The notes below the pieces were generated by a model, which was not told where the DNA came from, did not search any database, and worked only from the letters and a program-made list of their open reading frames with translations. Source: Lepidostoma basale (taxonomy: Eukaryota > Arthropoda > Insecta > Trichoptera > Lepidostomatidae). From it: a stretch of 64,000 nt of DNA. Shown one piece after another: positions 52,395 through 63,105 of this stretch. Position 1 is the stretch's first letter; each line of letters begins with the position of its first letter. The position numbers and the translations under genes were made by a program. Location: assembly GCA_022606425.2 (NCBI GenBank), contig JAHDVF020000840.1:310001-374000 (forward strand), read 5' to 3'.

Positions 52395-53127
52395 TATATG
52401 TCCAACATAATGATTTTCGAAAAAGAAGGAAACAAGTCAGTCTGCAACATTAAAGTAAACGGTGAAAATCTGGAACAAGTGGATAATTTTGTGTATTTAG
52501 GAAATATGTTTACAAAGGATGGGAGAGTGGAGAAGCATATTGAAAAATGCGTAGAGGCAGGCAAAAGAGTAAATGGTGCACTTAAAGTTGTCATCACAAA
52601 CAAAAGCCTATCTTAAAAAGCTAAGATGGCAGTGCATAATGGTGTTCTTGTGCCGACCCTTACGTATGGAAGTGAAGCATGGAACTGGCAAAAGAGGGAT
52701 GAAAGTAGAATAAATGCAGTAGAAATGAGATCTCTAAGACGAATGTGTGGTAAATCTGTATATGATAGTGTGTCAAATGCAAGTATAAGAAGTGAATGCG
52801 GTGGGAATGAAAGTGTTATGATCAAAATAATGAAAGGGATATTTGAAAGGGAAAGAATGAGTGAAGACAGAATGGTGAAGAAAATATACGTAACGACGTT
52901 AATGGAGCTGGAAATAAAGGAAGACCGAGAAAAACGTGGCACGATCAAATCAATCAAATATTACATGTCGGTCACGTGAGGAGTCGGAGAAATTGACGTG
53001 TGTGCATGACAAGATGTATGAATGTGGAGGATTCGAGAGAAGTATGTCAGGACAGAACAGTGTGGTGTTCCATTCTTTCTGCCTACCCCTCCGGGGAGAC
53101 GGCGTAATGGTTAGTTAGTTAGTTATA
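52395..53127 (+). mobile_element. LINE-A, frameshifted copy
   Basis: NIMIFEKEGNKSVCNIKVNG, NFVYLGNMFTKDGRVEKHIE, a stop after NKSLS, then MAVHNGVLVPTLTYGSEAWN and RSLRRMCGKSVYDSVSNASI; deletion in the RWFGHMERM block and a frame slip before RPRKTW. Terminus CCCTCCGGGGAGACGGCGTA and (TTAG)n at 53108-53124. Confidence 0.85.
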
Positions 53128-54050
53128 TAAGAAAATCGATGTTTACTTATATCTTGCGTTTTTTAATGTGTTACATTTTTAAAATAAACAACCTTGAAGT
53201 CGTGTTTCCTACAACAAAAAAAAATATCGGGTACCTACTTAGCAAGTGATTAAGGCACAAAACGAAACAGCGTTAACACACTCTACCCATTAATTTAAAT
53301 CACGTTCTAAACATTGTTAAGAATACGCCGAATCTAAAATCTCTGATTGTTCACATTTTTACAAAATATTTCAAATTAATTGCTTTCCATTCTTAATCGA
53401 AAAATTTAACAAGTTCGTATCCGGCCCGGGGCATTTAGATTAAACAAAACACCCCTTAATTACATATCAACAGCGCAATAATTACACTACATTAAAATTA
53501 TGGATTTTAGTAATGAGCGCGTTGCGTGCCGCTACAAGTGTATCGGTTGCAGGATCAAAACTATCCAAGAGTTCCGTAACGTTCAGGCGATTTTCAACTT
53601 AAGCCGTTTAAATTTAGTATGCGAAATTAGCTTAGTATGCCCTGTATCGGCCCCGCGCCGGGCGCCGGTAACTGACATGTTTAAGTTAGTTGGAGTGTTA
53701 CGGTGTGTTTTGTCTTTAATGACTTTCCTTAAGCACTCTTTGTAGGCAATTTGTACTCGCAGTCTTTATTGTATTTATTTGATTGCAAGTCTCAAATTTA
53801 TTAAACCGTTTTAATGGAATCAGAAGGCGATTTGCGAGGATAATCTTCATTATTTTTGCATTTGTGGCAGAATGTAAAGGTAATGTAAATAAACTGTACT
53901 TTTATTTGCTGCACTCTGGTGTATAATATAGAGTGAATGTGGAATTATCTGATTATCCATAATAACACGTCATAATACAGAATATACGAACAGCACAGTA
54001 ATATCGCTATTATATAAAGTGCAATTTTTTTATTTATTATTATACGAGTA
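53127..54050. other. Unique DNA
   Basis: 53270-53760 is non-repetitive and holds CCCCGCGCCGGGCGCCGG (53650-53667). An 81-codon frame (53500-53745) has no domain. Possible conserved non-coding or exon-like DNA; not called. Confidence 0.4.
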
Positions 54051-54054
54051 AGTA

Positions 54055-54350
54055 CTACAGAGAGCCAGAGCCAATAGAGAGCTGTAGTCGAGTGTGAAAG
54101 TTAGAAAGGTCTCATATTTGGGTCATGTGCTAAGGGGAGAAAAATACCACCTTCTTCGACTGATATTAATGGGTAAAGGTGGAGGGACGTCGGGGGGTTG
54201 GTAGAAGGCAGCTGTCCTGGCAGCGGAACATGAAAGAATGGACAGGAATGATAATAACACCGAATATATTCCATGTGGCGCAGGGCAGAGATGCTTTTGA
54301 TGCAGAGATCGCCAACGTTGGGGGGACCTGACACGGCATCGAAAGATGAA
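54055..54350 (+). mobile_element. LINE-B 3' end
   Basis: GAGCCAATAGAGAGCTGTAG, GTCTCATATTTGGGTCATGT, then a GGTTGGTAGAAGGCAGCTGT basic region and GATCGCCAACGTTGGGGGGA. Codes for NRELxSSVKVRKVSYLGHVL and DRDAFDAEIANVGGT with slips. Tail GAAAGATGAAGA. Confidence 0.8.
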
Positions 54351-54481
54351 GATTATTATTATATATTTATACATGAGACTTTACGTGCTAACCGTCTTGT
54401 TATACGATATAGAAGCATGGACATTGACAAAAGCTAGAACGAAAAAACTAAACGCTTTTAAAATGTTAATATATATTTTAC

Positions 54482-54684
54482 TAATTTTTTAATTGTATCT
54501 CAATAGAGACGAAGAAACAAACTGGAAACTGAATATGGATGATCAAGGTGTTTACAGGACTTATGACCTGTCATTGGTTGGGTTAAGCGCAATGACAGGT
54601 CATAAGTCCTGTAAACACCTTGATCATCCATATTCAGTTTCCAGTTTGTTTCTTCGTCTCTATTGAGATACAATTAAAAAATTA
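54482..54684. repeat. P6 as a perfect 95-bp-arm palindrome
   Basis: Left arm 54482-54576, loop 54577-54589 (GTTGGGTTAAGCG), right arm 54590-54684. By eye I find no mismatch between the arms. Flank 54690-54740 matches that of 46886-46945. In DNA this can extrude a cruciform; a transcript would be a 95-bp hairpin. Confidence 0.92.
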
Positions 54685-54754
54685 AATTAACCACCCACAG
54701 GTGAAAATCCAGGATTCGTATACAGATGTAAGTATACATTTCACAAATATTTAT

Positions 54755-55700
54755 ATTTTACTATTTTAAAAAGATCATGGATTTTCAAAAAGTTTTACGT
54801 TTAATTTTTAAATTAAAAAGCTTTTATTTTTTAAATATAGGGAATTATTTTGCATCTAACATATTAAATTAAATTAATGAAGACATAAATTTCAGATAAT
54901 TTACTTTGAAAAATTAACTTTTCTAAAATTTTTTTTTTTTATATAAGCGTTTAAAAGTACGTCTAAAATTGCAAACACAGAACTGTATAATCAAAGTATA
55001 CAACGTTTATTTAAAAAAAATCACATTTCAGCCTTTAGATGTATTTAGCCATATTTATTATGCGGTTTCTACATTTAATAAAATCACTTTACATGGAATG
55101 TTTTAAAACCACATTTGCCGCAATGAAACGAAATGTGTTCCATAATTTAAAACATGAATATGTGACGTATCATTATAATCCTTTGTTGACTTTATCCGTC
55201 TCTGTGCTACCATGAAATAACATAATAATGAACTTCAAAAAGTAGTTAAAAACTTAATATCGCTCTGAAGATTGCATTAATACACGAAATAGCTGTAATA
55301 AAAAGTATCCGAGTGTTGGAGGTACTATTAGGTAATGACATAGGGGGTTCAGGCCACCCCTACAGCAGTAGGAATAACTCACCCTTCAATCCAACCCCTG
55401 CCAAGCTTGCAGGAATTGTTTACCCTCGAAGAACTAAGCCAAATGAATGTTTACTCCGCTTGTTTCCTTAGAAATCGTAATATTTTCAGCAAACCACCCC
55501 ACGGATAATTGGGGAGTTGAAGTATTTGTAATTATGTTAACTTAAATATAAAGGGTAAGCAGTTATGATGAAATATCCATCATACACTGTCTGGTTATTA
55601 TTTTTATATACTTATACCATATAAAATATTTCATATGATCTCAATAGAATTTAAAACAGATGACACGCTACAATATATTTTTTTTAAATATTTGATATTG
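54755..55700. other. Unique DNA
   Basis: 55300-55520 is GC-richer and non-repetitive (GGGGGTTCAGGCCACCCCTA). No gene. Confidence 0.4.
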
Positions 55701-55785
55701 TTGAAAATGTCCCTTTTCTAGAAGTTTTATACATTTTTATACATTATATGAGGGTGAAATATTTTGCCTTGTTATGGTCTTGAGA
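55700..55785. repeat. P1 arm
   Basis: TGTCCCTTTTCTAGAAGTTT and GGTGAAATATTTTGCCTTGT; the other arm is lost or displaced by the RT fragment that follows. Confidence 0.5.
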
Positions 55786-55950
55786 ATAATCTGAAACAAA
55801 ACCGACATCTTTATTTTGTATTTTTTGATATAGTAAAGGCATTCGATACAGTAGATCGTGACACTCAGGAGGAGGATACTTCCGAAATTTAGATGCCCCG
55901 AAAAGTTTGTCATTATTATATGTTACGGTTTCTTCATAACGGAAATTATA
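55785..55950 (+). mobile_element. BovB-like RT block fragment
   Basis: Plus strand encodes FVFFDIVKAFDTVDR, the RT block with the first catalytic Asp, and, after slips, LRRILPKFRCPEKFVIII. Short orphan of an RTE/BovB-type LINE. Confidence 0.65.
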
Positions 55951-56189
55951 GTTTTTTTAAGACACGAGGGACAGATGATGATTATATTAGTTATTAACAA
56001 TATTCGGTAGCACCTTTAAACCTGTATCTTTTTTAAATAAAAATAATATGTATTTGTGTATACATAAATGGTATTAGAGACACAGTTGATATATTCGTAT
56101 ACTGATAAAAAATGAGAATATTTAATCTAGAAAGACAATCAAATTTAATGTTTCTTGAACAAGGGTGTAAAACTCAATATGAAATAATA

Positions 56190-56290
56190 AATACAAATAG
56201 AATATCTGTTTTTTTTTAATATGAGTATGTTTTACCATTCTAAGGCAATATCAAATCTTTCATAATTAATTTAATATATAATAAATGAAA
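56190..56290. repeat. P1 arm
   Basis: ATGAGTATGTTTTACCATTC and TAAGGCAATATCAAATC. Half copy. Confidence 0.45.
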
Positions 56291-57005
56291 TGTAATGTGC
56301 ATACTACTACAGATAGAGCCTAAAGGGGTTAAACAGAAATTTTGTATTTGTTTTTTTGCTAAAGTTGTGTAACACAAATGCTTATAAAATTACAATACAG
56401 AAGTTTGGTTTTATTACAAGAAGTTTGGTTCGTTGCTGAATCGCGAGTACTTAAATTTTTTTGGATATTTATTTTAAAAATTGCGTATTTATATAATACT
56501 CGTGTACAAAAGAACATTTCTTTCGCCCAGAGAAACGAAATATACCTAAACGAAGAATATTATTTGCTAAGGAAATATGTGAGATTATTCTCCAAATCTC
56601 TCGTATTTATGTTACGGTCTTAACGACCCACTCTCCCCTTTCTTCCTGAACAAATAAAACGTACTTTGAAAAATAAGAAAGCAAATAGAATTAGAATTCC
56701 AGAAAGAGGAACAGGGGGAGGAAGGGGGTTGTAGGTTCACCCCCTTTATAATAACACAAGCTGTTTCTTTTGTATATGGAAATAAAATAGATTGCTTCAT
56801 TCCCTTACGTGTAGGCAAAACACACATCTGAGTAAAGGTACTCTTGAATACAATATAATTCAAGCCGAGTGTGTGAGAGAAAGTTTTATTTCTAGACTTT
56901 GCTTAAGTATTGAGCCGATTTAAGATGTTACAATGGTATTGGTAAATTGCTTTGGATCAATAAAACATGTCTACTCGTACATACTCATATACCTATTTAA
57001 ATTAA
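56290..57005. other. Unique DNA
   Basis: Open frames here (81 and 83 codons on opposite strands) lack domains. Nothing called. Confidence 0.4.
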
Positions 57006-57009
57006 ATAA

Positions 57010-57490
57010 ATTTGTTTCTTTTTTATGTACTTTGTATGCAACACACACTTTATTTTAAAAAATAAAAATTAAAAACCAAACATGTTTCGGATATCAGCGA
57101 TATATTATATAAATATTAAATTTAAAAAAATTTACGAATGTGGTCAGTTTTGACAGATATTAATTTTTATAACTGTTAATGCAAAAACTTTGTTTTATAT
57201 CACAATTGTATTTATTTTACTTTACGACCAATGTTGACATCATCAGGTGTTACAAAATATATATCAAAATTAATTATTTTAATATCTGTCAAAACTCACC
57301 ACATTCGTGAATTTAATGAATATATATTTTTAATATTTATATAATATCACTAGTGAATGGCTTTTGTGTCCGAAACATGTTCGGTTTTTAATATTTTTTT
57401 TAATGAAGTGCGTGTTATATACGAAGTATATAAAAAAATAATCATTAAACTTCCGCAACACAAAGTAATGGCGAATATAGAAGAAAATAA
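57010..57490. repeat. P3 fold-back with P4 sequence in the centre
   Basis: Left TTTATGTACTTTGTATGCAA, AAACATGTTTCGGATATC, AATGTGGTCAGTTTTGACAG; right CTGTCAAAACTCACCACATT, TGTCCGAAACATGTTCGG, AAAGTAATGGCGAATATAG. Centre 57225-57260 has CCAATGTTGACATCATCAGG, a P4 core. Confidence 0.7.
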
Positions 57491-57524
57491 AATTGACTCA
57501 TCAAAATACTATTTTTTATACTGT

Positions 57525-57985
57525 TTCATCATCATGAGCCCATAGCCGTTCACTTCTGAACGTGGGCCTCCTACAGCTGCTTCCAGTCTATCAATCCTGG
57601 ACAACACGTATCCATGTCGTAGCGCCAATCTCATTAATGTCGTTGCGCCATCAAAAGTGAGATGGTCCTAGATTTCGGGTCATAGTTCCAGAGCTACGCA
57701 TCTATCATCATATTCGTTGCTACGAGCTACATGATGATATCAGACACTCTTGTTCTGGCTCTATTGGTGTTTCTCCCCCTGTCTGCTATACTGATCCCAA
57801 AGCTTGCTCTTTCTATAGATATTTGGACAAATCTTAATTTATTAGCGCATCTCTGAGATGGTATTTATAACCGTTTCAATTCCATAAGTTAACACAGGCA
57901 AAACTCAGCAATCAATACATTTCGTTTGAGGTTCGGGGATTTTGCAAAATATGGTCCATTCTTCGGAATGCAGCCCAACTCAAAC
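57525..57985 (-). mobile_element. RTE-type LINE 3' end (LINE-G)
   Basis: On the minus strand: RSKNRFELGCIPKNGP, SFGISIADRGRNTNRARTRV-like codons, LWNYDPKSRTISLLM, and a terminus GGAGGCCCACGTTCAGAAGT, GAACGGCTATGGGCTCATGA with ATGATG tail. Many stops. Confidence 0.65.
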
Positions 57986-58084
57986 CGATTTTTAGGTCGA
58001 TTTTCGTTTCTCTAGAAGAGTTTTCAAAATGGCGAGTATCCTTGTAATTAATATAAAATTAAAATATAGTTATATATTCAACAA

Positions 58085-58365
58085 CCATCACATATGGAGC
58101 GCATTTATAGAGAAATAATGGTTAAGAAAGTATACGTGCATGATGTAAATGGAGTACGGAGTCGAGGCAGACCTAGGAAAACATGGCATGACCAAATTAA
58201 TCAAATTTTAAAGGTTAGTCATGTAAGAAGTCGGAAAAATCAACGTGCGTGTATGACTCGCTGTATGATTGTGGAGGAAGCGAGAGAGGTGTGCCAGGAT
58301 AGAGTAGTGTGGCGGTCCATTCTCTCTGCATATCCCTACGGTGAAACGGCGTGATGGTTGTTGTT
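58085..58365 (+). mobile_element. LINE-A' 3' end, (TTG)n tail
   Basis: Open frame 58094-58354: VKKVYVHDVNGVRSRGRPRK, TWHDQINQILKVSHVRSRKN, RACMTRCMIVEEAREVCQDR, SAYPYGETA. Ends GGTTGTTGTTG. The cleanest LINE-A' copy. Confidence 0.8.
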
Positions 58366-58429
58366 GTACTTATATATAACTATCTCTCTGGTTAAAATGA
58401 AAAGAAAAGGATCCAGATGAAAATAATAA

Positions 58430-58640
58430 TTGCAGGTTACTATCCCCTGACCATGATGATTTGTCTACTTTTTAAGCCTCTTCCCTCCACAGCTGGGTAT
58501 AGACCTCGTCCATTTTGCTCCAATCGTCCCTGTCTTGTCCCTTCTGCATCCAGGTCGTTCCAGCTATTCGGGCAATGTCCATCTTTTAGTTGGCCTTTCG
58601 ACACTTCTTTTCTTTGACCATGACGATAATGTTATATTAA
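58430..58640 (-). mobile_element. RTE-type LINE 3' end
   Basis: Minus strand has TGGACGAGGTCTATACCCAG, CTGTGGAGGGAAGAGGC near the left end and WNDLDAEGTRQGRLEQNG-like codons. Different from the other families here. Confidence 0.55.
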
Positions 58641-59464
58641 CGATAATTGAATGCCTTCTCTTAATATGAAACCAATTTCCTTTATTTTTCTTTAGAAGTT
58701 CCGGGGAAAGTATTACTCTAAAATAATAGTAGGGGAGATTTTCGAAACTCGTATAATTTTCAAATTCAATTGAGTTTTCTTTATCCTTTCAATATGAAAC
58801 CAATATTGACGATATGAGGGGCGTTCGATGAACTATTTAGAGTACCAATTAAATGAAGTACTCTATAACCTTACACCCCTCTACCCTCTTCAGAACCAAT
58901 ACTTTTATTGACGATGCATTGAAGGGTGAATAAAGTATCAACTATATACAATTTGTCTTGTATATACAATAGGGGAGTCATAGAAATGAGTGGGTATGTT
59001 TTTATTTTATTAATATAATAATTTTAAAAATATTCTTATAATGAATGTATAATATTGGCAAAAGATATTGGGAAATTTTTTTTCAAAAGTGAAAAAAATT
59101 GTTTCAATTCATAAAATGATCATGTCTGCTTTTAAATTTATATCAAAACGTTGTTTTTTTCGTTTGTTAAATGTGTTTACTAATGTCAACTTATTTAGAA
59201 GTAAGTAAACTTTCATCATCAGTAGAACTATCTTCGAAATATGGAGACTTCGAAGTCTGGATAAAAAAAACTAATTTATTTCGGAAAACAGTAATTTCAT
59301 TGATGATAATTCACCTAAATAGAATTCATACTATGAAATATTTAACAAAACTGTAACAAAATCTTATTTCTCAACCATTTTTTACTAAATCAATATAAGG
59401 TTTTCAGAGGTAAGAATAAAATAATATATATGAAATAGTTTTTCATAATTATAATATGATAATT
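58640..59464. other. AT-rich unique DNA
   Basis: No supported gene. Confidence 0.45.
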
Positions 59465-60000
59465 AATCCCTATCCAAAAAAGCCAAGATGGCAGTGCACA
59501 ATGGTGTTCTTGTACCGACCCTTATGTATGGAAGTGAAGCATGGAACTGGCAAAAAAAGGATGAAAGTATAATAAATGCAGTAGAAATGAGGTCTCTAAG
59601 ACGAATGTGTGGCAAATCTGTATATGATAGAGTGACAAATGCAAGTATAAGAAGTGAATGTGGTGCGAATGAAAGTGTTATGAACAAAATAAGGAAAGGG
59701 TCCTTAAGATGGTTTGGACACATGGAAAGAATGAGTGAAGACAGAATGGTAAAGAAGGTATATGTAAACGGCGTGAACGGAGCTAGAATTAGAGGAAGGC
59801 CGAGGAAAACGTGGCACGATCAAATCAATCAAATATTGAATGTCGGTCACGTGAGGAGTCGGAGAAATCGACGTGCGTGCATGACAAGATGTATGAATGT
59901 AGAGGAAGCGAGAGAAGTATGTCAGGACAGAACAGTGTGGCGTTTCATTCTTTCTGCCTACCCCTCCGGGGAGACGGCGTGATGGTTAGTTAGTTAGTTT
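59465..60000 (+). mobile_element. LINE-A, young copy
   Basis: Open frame 59488-59982 (164 codons): MAVHNGVLVPTLMYGSEAWN, RSLRRMCGKSVYDRVTNASI, RMSEDRMVKKVYVNGVNGAR, RTVWRFILSAYPSGETA, then (TTAG)n. Differs from 51512-52210 at only a few residues. 5'-truncated just upstream, at KKAKM. Confidence 0.9.
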
Positions 60001-60119
60001 TTTATAATTAAAAAAATTTCTCAGTTTATTTAAACACATCGCATTCTCTTTCGATTAGGAGCGATATATTTTATTTTAATTGTTTACTTATAGTATATTT
60101 ACAAAGTTACTTAAAAGAA

Positions 60120-60466
60120 CGGTGGAAGCGTGGAATATAAATTAATTAAACACATAAAGTTCGGATCGTCCAGCTGACACGTGCACCATATAAAATAATA
60201 TTATTTGTTATGCTATTTTTATTTTGTTACTTTATATCATTGTATTTTATATTATTTGTTTTAGATTTATTTTGTGGACGTTGGACGATCGAAATGTGAG
60301 TGGGAGATATCTATTGGCGGTTATGAGCTTCGCAACCCATCACACCGCGTCTCCCGCGGGGTCGAAAAGAGAAGGATGGGGTGCCGCATCGGTTTAAGTG
60401 TGGCAGTCCATTGTTTCTACCTACCCCTTCGGAAAGACGGCGTGATGGTAAGTTAGTTAGTTTGTA
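60120..60466 (+). mobile_element. N1 copy, 5' part missing
   Basis: From about 60120 (GGTGGAAGCGTGGAATATAA) through GATTTATTTTGTGGACGTTG, ACACCGCGTCTCCCGCGGGG, to the LINE-A-like terminus and TTAGTTAGTTTG. Some substitutions relative to 8628-9377. Confidence 0.75.
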
Positions 60467-60474
60467 TATCTATT

Positions 60475-60715
60475 AAGAGCTATTAACAGTTTATATCGAT
60501 CTTCCGATGATGAAGATGTAAAACCTTCGAAACTTGTCGATAAAAATAAACTCAAAAGCTTTTACTACTTTGCAAAAAATAATGCACATAGTTAATGCCA
60601 CAACAATGAATAATTTTGGCCGAAACACTATGATACTTATCAATCACAATTATTTTTTATGAGATTGTCTCAACAGCTGATCGCTAGCCTATGTTTGCAT
60701 CATCAGGTGTTACAA
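60475..60715. repeat. Fold-back fragments (P4-like)
   Basis: GATCTTCCGATGATGAAGAT, AACCTTCGAAACTTGTCGAT (60498-60540) and AACAGCTGATCGCTAGCCTA, TTTGCATCATCAGGTGTTAC (60672-60714). The latter is a P4 core; arms incomplete. Confidence 0.5.
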
Positions 60716-60975
60716 ACTCAAGGATAAGAGAAATATGAAAGGTCGTGGATGTCGTTAGGTGGGGGAGGCAAAGGAGAAAATACTGGTATGCGCACGTAAG
60801 AATAATGGATACATCCGAACTCCCTCTCATTGTGTTGCACTGCCAACCCCAAAGTAGACGACCCCCGGGCAGACCACCAAACGGATGGATCGACAGCTGG
60901 GAGGCAACCTCGCAAGGGGCCAATTTATCTCAAGAAATAGGCAACAATGTTTACACTAAGAATAAGAAGATAATA
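60715..60975 (+). mobile_element. LINE-C 3' end
   Basis: Plus strand frame 60745-60984: VVRWGRQRRKYWYAHVRIMD (starting DVVRWG), RRPPGRPPNGWIDSWEATSQ. (AAGAATAAGAAG) tail-like end. Sister of 13378-13635. Confidence 0.75.
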
Positions 60976-60977
60976 AC

Positions 60978-61490
60978 TAACTAACTAACTAACTAAGCAT
61001 CACGCCGTCTCTCCGGAGGGGAAGGCAGAAAGAATGGAACGCCACACTGTTCTGTCCTGACATACTTCGCTTATTCCTCTACATTCATACATCTTGTCAT
61101 GCACGCACGTCGATTTCTCTTTAACATTTGATTGATTTGATCGCACCGAGTTTTCCTCAGCCTTTCTCTATTTCTAGCTCCGTTCACGCCGTTTACATAT
61201 ACCTTCTTTACCATTCTGTTTTCACTCATTCTTTCCATGTGTCCGAACTATCTTAATGACCCTTTCATTATTTTGTTCATAACACTTTCATTCGCACCAC
61301 ATTCACTTCTTATACTTGCATTTGACACTCTATCATACAGATTTGTCACATATTCATCTTAGAGATCTCATTTCTACTGCATTTATTCTAATTTAATCCT
61401 TCTTTTGCCAGTTCCTTGCTTCACTTCCATACAGAGGGGTCGGCACAAGAACACCATTATGCACCACCATCTTAGCTTTTTTGGATAATA
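60978..61490 (-). mobile_element. LINE-A, decayed copy
   Basis: (CTAA)n at 60978-60995, GCATCACGCCGTCTCTCCGG, then minus-strand blocks to LMYGSE-like and the AKMVVHNGVL region at about 61480, with several small deletions. Confidence 0.75.
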
Positions 61491-61915
61491 GCTAAGATAA
61501 TAACAGTGTTATAAAATTTAAACATTTATTAAAATGTGTAGTTTGTATGTACATTTCTATGAAAATGGAATTCGTGGGAAGTTTCCCCTAATAAAAATCG
61601 TTTACATTTCGGATGAACCAAATATGACCCAAGATGTGACCGTTTGCCCCCCTACAGCTCGCCTTGTCCCAGCCCGTGTCCGGGGGTTGCAGGGGTCGGG
61701 CGGCCTGGGGCGGAGGGAGGGCCAGCCACAGGTGGCTGACAAAACACCGGACATTATGTGCCGCGGGACCACAGACCGCGCTACACACGCCAGGGTTAAA
61801 ACCAAACTGTTATAATACACACTACACCGTTTTTTTACACTATTGAAACTTCATACGAAAGGGTGCTACAATTGTAAAAGAATATGCCATTTTTTATAAC
61901 GTACAGTTCTGCATT
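61490..61915. other. GC-rich unassigned block
   Basis: 61640-61800 is strongly GC-rich (GGGTCGGGCGGCCTGGGGCG). A 93-codon plus frame (61534-61815) has no domain. Could be an exon, promoter or repeat end; I cannot tell. Confidence 0.35.
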
Positions 61916-61919
61916 AAAG

Positions 61920-62395
61920 TTCTGCTGTAGCGTTAAAAGCGTACTGCTGTACGGATGTGAGACTTGGAAATCTACCGCAGACGTTATTGGTAAACTCCAG
62001 GTGTTTATAAATAGGTGCCTTCGCTCAATATTCAAAATCTATTGGCCCTAAACAGTGTCACATGCCGTTCTCTGGACCATGGCAGGTGAAAAGCCAATTA
62101 GAGAACAAGTCGCTAGGCGCAAATGGCAGTGGATCGGTCACACTCTGAGACGGAACCCAGCCTGCATCGCTCAGGGCGCACTAGACTGGTCCCCTATGGG
62201 GGAAAGAGAAAGCGAGGCAGACCTAGAGCCACCTAGAGAAGAGCCCTGCAGGACGAGGTTAAGGCAGCAGGCCTCACTTGGGATGATGTTAGGCATCAGG
62301 CATGCGATAGAGTCGGGTGGAGAAGATTCCTTGAGGCCCTATGCACCACGGAGGTGTGACAGGACAAAAAGAAGAAAGAAGAAGAAGACAGTTCT
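61920..62395 (+). mobile_element. LINE-D C-terminal fragment, uninterrupted
   Basis: VLLYGCETWKSTADVIGKLQ, FINRCLRSIFKIYWP, RRKWQWIGHTLRRNPACIAQ, then one frame over GKRKRGRPRAT, a stop replacing Trp, LTWDDVRHQACDRVGWRRFL and EALCTTEV, with GAAGAAAGAAGAAGAAGA tail. RTE clade. Reference for the SINE-split copy at 45680-46310. Confidence 0.8.
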
Positions 62396-62429
62396 GCAAA
62401 AAATGATATATTGTATCACATTTATTAAT

Positions 62430-62905
62430 AAACCCTTGCTGACACTTATGTATCGAAGTGAAGCTTATAGCTCCAGAAAGAAAAATAAAGTAGGATAAAT
62501 AACGTAGAAATTAGATCACCAAGAATAATGTGTGACAAAACAAAGTATGATAGAATACAGAACGAAGAAATAAGTAACGAATGCATGGTGGATGAATGTG
62601 TCTTAAATAAAATAAAAAAATGGTCTATAAATAGGTTTGGATATAGCGAGCTAATGGATGAAGGAAGAATAGTTTAAAAAACATATTCAAGTAGTGTGAA
62701 TGGACAAAATAGTCGAGGAAGGGCAAGGAAGACATGGCATGATCGAATTAATAAATTGCTAAAAGGCAGCTATATTCTCAGTCGAAACAATCGACGAGCG
62801 TGCGTGTCCCGGTGTATGAATGTAGAAAAGCACGAGAGTTTTGTCAGGATAGAACAGTTTTGCGGTATATCTCATACTCTCTGTCTGTCATTGTTTCACA
62901 TTTTT
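62430..62905 (+). mobile_element. LINE-A-type diverged copy
   Basis: LTLMYRSEAYSSRKKNK, NVEIRSPRIMCDKTKYDRIQ, then NGQNSRGRARKTWHDRINKL, LKGSYILSRNNRRACVSRCM, NVEK. Resembles the lineage of 42182-43030 (LLKGG..SRNNRRAC) more than the young copies. End degraded. Confidence 0.7.
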
Positions 62906-62907
62906 TC

Positions 62908-62945
62908 TACTCTCCCCAAAGGAGAGGTAGAAAAAATGTACCTCC
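62908..62945. repeat. Hairpin at a LINE-A inversion junction
   Basis: ACATTTTTTCTACTCTCC pairs with GGAGAGGTAGAAAAAATGT with one bulge. It separates a plus LINE-A piece from a minus one. Confidence 0.7.
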
Positions 62946-63105
62946 ACACTGTTATTATTGATTGATTTGATAATGCCACGTTTTCCGCGGTCTTTCTTTA
63001 ATTCCCGTTCTATTTTCTTATCATTTTTTCACCATTCATTCTTTTCATGTGTTCAAATCATCTAAATGACCGTTTTTGTATTTTGTTCAAAACACTTTCG
63101 CCTCT
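62925..63105 (-). mobile_element. LINE-A-type fragment, minus strand
   Basis: TACCTCCACACTGTTATTAT, GATTGATTTGATAATGCCAC, GTTTTCCGCGGTCTTTCTTT, TTCATGTGTTCAAATCATCT, GTTCAAAACACTTTCGC: minus-strand HDQIN, RPRKTW, FEHMK and MNKI regions. Confidence 0.65.
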
